From Odobenus rosmarus divergens (lineage: Eukaryota > Chordata > Mammalia > Carnivora > Odobenidae), in assembly GCF_000321225.1 (NCBI RefSeq), contig NW_004450286.1, positions 4,887,248 to 4,951,247 of the forward strand: a stretch of DNA of 64,000 nt. The letters run 5' to 3'. Numbering within the stretch: position 1 is the stretch's first letter; each line of letters begins with the position of its first letter. Positions 59,427 through 64,000 of this stretch are shown piece after piece. The notes under the pieces are model-generated. The model saw only the letters and a program-made list of their open reading frames with translations. It was not told the origin of the DNA and did not search any database. The position numbers and the translations under genes were made by a program.

Positions 59427-60088
59427 ATTAAATAGTCAAATATTTGCAAATTACTTAATATACAAATTTAAATATACATGTTTATAATAAAAATTACATG
59501 AAACATATTAATTGAGAACTATTACTTGGCCTTTGTTCAAATTTCATCAAACACATTTCTTTGCATTCTTTATTTGCATCTTGAGACCTCAGCAGCTTCA
59601 TCTTTTTTGAATCTTTGAGTCACCTAAAACAATTTTCCAGAAAACATAACTCTGTTTGAAATACTCAAATTAATGACTATATGGGTAATGTTATCACTTG
59701 AAAATTTATTTCACAGATATCCCAGAAAATTAGGTCATTCCCATTCACTCATTTATTCTATAGGCTATATACATGATCTCCAAAAGGTAACCACTTACTT
59801 TGACACAGTGATTTTCAAAATGTTTGTTTAAAATTATATCTAATAGTTAATAATTATGAGATGAAATCCCAGGACTAGTTACTAAATTGTTGTTATATTT
59901 CTTTGTGTGTGTGTGTTTTTTTAAAGCATCTGGGTGACATCTATAATTGGCCAAAGGTAGAATTGATTGAATCTTCCCTAAGCATGTTGACCAAAATAAA
60001 ACAATTGGAATTACACCTGGTGAATTGACTAAATTTGTAAGGAATCCAATATAAGGTGACCATCTTTTTTCTAAGTAATACTTATGTA
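59427..60088. other. Intron, nothing recognised
   Basis: AT-rich, with a short gt run at about 59904-59918. Confidence 0.5.
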
Positions 60089-60097
60089 ACCAAATTC

Positions 60098-60316
60098 CTT
60101 TTTTTAAAGATTTATTTATTTATTTATTTATTGGGGGGAGGGAGAGAGAAAGAGAAAATGAGCAGTGGGAGGAGCAAAGGGAAAAGAAGAGAATCTGGAG
60201 CAGACTCTACGATGACAGTGGAGCCTGCTGCGGGGCTTGGTCTCATGACCCTGAGATCACAACCTGACCAGAAATCAAGAGTTTGACACTTGACTGAGCC
60301 ATCCAGGCACTCCCCC
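60098..60316 (-). mobile_element. Carnivore SINE, older copy
   Basis: T-run and (ttta)n tail at left, GA body, head at right (ttgactgagccatccaggca). Weak target accaaattc/accaaggtc. Confidence 0.9.
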
Positions 60317-60530
60317 ACCAAGGTCATCGTTTTTATAGTTGAGTATATCCATTGAATTTGTATGTCTCCATTTTTTTAAATCAAATTGGGGGATAATATT
60401 ACTGATTTTTTCTGGAGAATAATGAGGTTTAAATTAACAGTATGCTTGCTTAGCTTAGTAATTTGCACATAGTACTTGACACATGGCAAATAAAGGATAA
60501 CCTCTTATATTTATAAAAAGAATCACCAAT

Positions 60531-60618
60531 ATTTTTAAATTTTATTTTATTATGTTATGTTAGTCACCATACATTACATCCTTAGTTTTTGATGTAGTGT
60601 TCCATGATTCATTGTTTG
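60531..60618 (-). mobile_element. Very short L1 3' end (88 bp) with target duplication
   Basis: tgttatgttagtcaccatac and ttgatgtagtgttccatgat are the reverse-complement carnivore L1 end. 12-bp duplication agaatcaccaat at 60519-60530 and 60619-60630. Confidence 0.93.
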
Positions 60619-60924
60619 AGAATCACCAATTTTTATATAATATTTTTTCTTCAATGTTAATTAACAAAAGGTCTGTAAATACATGTATAAATAATGCATC
60701 CACATATAATGACAGGACATGTAGATAACTTTATCATTTTGTATCTATTTACCGCCGAATCTAAATGAAATGAAAAATTTGAAAATGATGATGCCATTAT
60801 GCATCAACTAACATATCTTTGTCATTTGAAAATTTTGTTTAAGATGTGTTTATAAGAGAAAATCATATCTATAACCATATGTTATTTCTTCTTCTTTTTT
60901 TTTGCGTTTCACTAGCTTTCTGGC

Positions 60925-61085
60925 TTTATTTTTATTTTGCAGGATAATAGACATACAATATTGTATTAGCTTCAAGTATGTACCATAGTGATTTGATATT
61001 ATATATATTATGAAATAGCCACCACAATAAGCCTAGTTATCTGGCCATATATTAATTTCTGATTTACATATTGAGTATAGACTTT
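60925..61085 (-). mobile_element. Old L1 3'-end-like fragment
   Basis: caatattgtattagcttcaa, taccatagtgatttgatatt and gaaatagccaccacaataag are in a familiar old L1 order. Moderate certainty. Confidence 0.5.
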
Positions 61086-63700
61086 TTTTTTGCTTTTTGT
61101 ATCTTGCATACAAAAGCAAGTCTTAGTTTTCACACCAGTTACATTCTACAAATTCACTTCTAAATTCGGAATTGAGAACTTAGAATATGTTTAGTTATAG
61201 AAGCAATGCGATTGATTAAAAGTGTTTAGATTCCAAAATCTGCTTCATCCACATTATTATCAAAATAGTGTATGTGTGTGTATGTGTGTGTGATGAAAAA
61301 TTACAGAATCCAGTAGTAAAGAAATTACACACAATGGAATAAGAAATATTCCACATGTTGAACCTGTGCCTGAAGGCAAATAAAATTTAATTAGTGGACA
61401 AGAAAGTGAAAAATAGAAAATTTTGTGTATGTTCTAGAGCAGGCTTCTCAGCATGTCTGTTGGATTGAGAGATTGCTGATACTTATTTTTATGATAAATT
61501 TCATCCCAAAATTTGCTGCCACTTTTACATTAATTTTGACAGATCTTCAGTTCAATCCTATAGGTTGGTTAAAAAAAAACACACAGTACTTAAGCTTTGA
61601 TATTGTTTATTCCATTAATTATGTAAGTGTTTCATCATTTGTCAAAAGCTTCTTGGGCTTCTACTCTGTTGAATAGTTGAATAGGCATTAGTCATTCTAG
61701 CAAGAACAAGCTATGGTCCCTACATTCACATAATTCAGATTAACAGGAGAAGTCAGATGTTTAAACTGAGAATACACACATGAACAGATGGGAGTACAAG
61801 GGAGGAAGTTGTCACCTATGGGCCAGTGAGAGCACTGGGATACTTGTAATAGGTACCAGGAGACAGTATTTGTATTGTGATGAGATACACATCTGGAGGG
61901 GAAGGCTGAGGCTGAATCTTGGAGCATAATTACACCATACCAAGTAAAAGTTTTGATTGGGAAAGAACTCATAGTTATGAGAGCTTTAGTTCTTTGATCT
62001 GTAAAATAAAGGAGATAAAGTTCTTGTTCTAAAATTTTGTGATTTATCAGTGCAATTAGGTTGTTATTTTGTCTAACAAGAGAGGAAGGAGAAAAAAGAG
62101 GGAGAGAGTCTGAATGAGAAATTTGGATGTGTTGATGGCTTATATCAGCTACCACATAGTATGGTCAACCAAGGAAAACTTGACTGCTGTTTGGAGGAAC
62201 CAAGAAGTGGAGAGAGAGAACAACGTGAGTGGTTCATTTTCATTCCTTTATTTAAAGTAATTATTTTACAAGCTCCTGTTCTTTGTGAAGGAGTTCTTAC
62301 TGACCTTTCAGGATGTGATGATGATTTTTGTTTTCTACTAAAGCTTGGTAACTTTATTAGAAAACGAGAATGGAAGTGAGTCTGTGAAATTGTTCCTAGC
62401 CCTACCTTCCTACCTCTAATACCTTCAAACTTTTTCTTAGAATTTGGAGTTTTAGATGCTGAAGATATAGTAGTAAATATGAAAGATTATGGTCCCTACT
62501 AGAACTTATAGTCCTGTGGGGTGGAGAGAGGGACCAGCAGTAGTTAAATATCAACACAAATAATATTCACCAGTTAGGTCCTTCTAGGGAAGCTAAATAT
62601 AGCAAATGAAAATATAAGACATGAATTTAAATTTGAATTTCGGATAAATGATGAATAATTATATTAAGAATATAATAAAATCGTGGGTTATCTGAAATTC
62701 AAATTTAACTGGGCTTATTATTTTGAGTAGAAACACTAGTTGTTCATAATTTTTCAGGTGGGTTAATAAAATTAAGTAATTTTAGTCATTGCAGGTTTTT
62801 TAGTTCTTTTCCTTAGGGAAGAATTAATTCCAAAGGAGAGTGTTCAAAGCCAGAGTATCATTCTTTGGTGACATTTTAACCTTTGAGATTATGCCTGCTT
62901 CATAATTATGTCTCTCATAACTCTTTTTTAATCCACTAAAATTATTCTATTCTATTCCCACGATTATTGCATTGCTTTAATAGGAGTGGGACCACTCCCA
63001 TATCTTCTTGAAAACACAGAAAGCTCATTTCAACAAGCATGGGCTTGTCACCATTCAGTAACATTTTTATAGTATCTCCTGAAAGATAATGACATTTGAA
63101 GCATTATTTATTATTGTTAGTTTATACTTAGGTTTTACTGATTTTATACTTGAAATTAATTTTTGTCTTTATTTGTTCTCTAAATGCATAGCATTGACTT
63201 AAATACTTTACTAATTCAACTAATGCCATAGTGATTCTTTTCTCTGTTCTGAGGGATCTTACTGACCTTGCAAAATGTGGTGATAATGCTGGTTTTTCAC
63301 CAGTGGTTGGATTCTCCATTAGAAGAGGGTCATGGAGATGGATCTGTAAGGTTGATACTCATCCAAACTCCAAACTTTTGCTTGTAATTTTGGGTGATTT
63401 TTCTCATGAGCTGTAGCCTGGAACTCAGCATTAAAAGCCCGTAAAGTTGTTCTTCTCTCATAGTTATGTCTCTTGTTAATAAAGTGCAAAAGAAGCCTTC
63501 ACTGAAGGGAAAAAACCTTGTGAAATATGATTCTTTTGAGGAAATCCAAAAACTAATATACATTTAGTACAAGATGTTTTGCTAATTAATTTATACCACC
63601 TTAAAAGAGCTTAAGTTCTCACCAGGAAGACCAAAATTTGAGCCTTGGGAAGTGCTTACAGATGAGATTAAAAAGCAAAGGTGTGGTGGATGAACCAGAG
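61086..63700. other. Intron; weak ancient repeat traces
   Basis: gt-rich run at about 61268-61293. Ancient-repeat-like text at about 61690-61900 and 62440-62570 (ggtccctactagaacttata). The 152-codon minus frame at 61697-62155 is the longest outside known repeats but shows no known protein and no initiation or splicing support. Confidence 0.5.
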
Positions 63701-63702
63701 TT

Positions 63703-63704
63703 GA

Positions 63705-63751
<47 letters not shown>

Positions 63752-63942
63752 GGAGGGAGGAAGGAAGGAAGGAAGGAAGGAAGGAAGGAAGGAAGGAAGG
63801 AAAGAAGAAAGAAAGAAAGAAAGAAGAAAGAAAGAAGAAAGAAAGAGAAAGAAAAGAGAGAGAGAGAAAGAAAAGAAAGAAAGAAAGAAAAGAAGGAAGG
63901 AAGGAAGGAAGAAAAAGAAGAAAGAAAGAAAGAAAGAAAGAA
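63703..63942 (+). repeat. 240-nt uninterrupted polypurine tract, (GAAA/GGAA)n
   Basis: Only a and g from 63703 to 63942: gaaa units, ga units, then long ggaa and gaaa blocks. The Lys/Glu/Arg-rich and Ser/Phe/Leu-rich frames over it are artefacts. Confidence 0.97.
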
Positions 63943-64000
63943 TATAGAGTAGCAAGATATAAAATACAAAAAAACCCAAAGAAGATTGAGGCATACCAAT

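Noticed and set aside
61697..62155. 152-codon minus frame, longest outside clear repeats
   Set aside because: No known domain, overlaps possible ancient repeat, no splice or promoter support.
63619..63999. Frames of 104-126 codons rich in Lys/Glu/Arg or Ser/Phe/Leu
   Set aside because: They come only from the polypurine tract; low-complexity translation, no real protein.
1..64000. CRISPR arrays, operons, phage or plasmid modules
   Set aside because: None seen; the window is mammalian nuclear DNA and its repeats are retrotransposons and microsatellites.

Overview
This is vertebrate nuclear DNA, almost certainly from a carnivoran mammal. It is AT-rich and packed with retrotransposons, and only one coding exon can be recognised. 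I count 17 tRNA-derived carnivore SINEs (CAN/SINEC type: a head like 'cctgggtggctcagt', a CT-rich body, and a tail like 'aaataaaatcttt'). Several L1 copies share the carnivore L1 3' end. The SINE body wording ('ctccctgctcagc', 'ctgcctTCGGctcagg') looks more like arctoid caniforms (bear, seal, mustelid) than the dog or cat consensus. That placement is from memory and is not tested here.

Layout. Positions 1-9600 are a nested block of L1: a plus-strand L1 3' half, an older plus-strand ORF2 piece, and two minus-strand L1s that keep 5'UTR, ORF1 and part of ORF2. Only about 500 bases beyond the last L1 5' end lies a 152-bp exon (10108-10259, plus strand) with clean splice sites. Its 50 codons match alpha-catenins and best fit alpha-T-catenin (CTNNA3), at the end of the third M-domain bundle. 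Everything else reads as the introns on either side, which suits CTNNA3, a gene with giant introns in mammals.

The downstream intron (10260-64000) holds scattered SINEs, old L1, L2 and MIR pieces, MLT1 (MaLR) LTRs, a hAT DNA transposon with an 8-bp target duplication, a probable ERV solo LTR, and long polypurine/polypyrimidine tracts. It also holds two clear RNA-derived retrocopies: a broken RPS20 processed pseudogene (about 49752-50300, minus) and a 35-nt 5' fragment of U2 snRNA (40278-40313, minus) with a 15-bp target-site duplication.

There is no bacterial-style operon, CRISPR array or new multi-gene system here. The points of interest are retrotransposition products with exact target-site duplications, an L1 5' end close upstream of a CTNNA3 exon in an orientation where an L1 antisense promoter could read into it, and a few non-repeat patches that could be regulatory.
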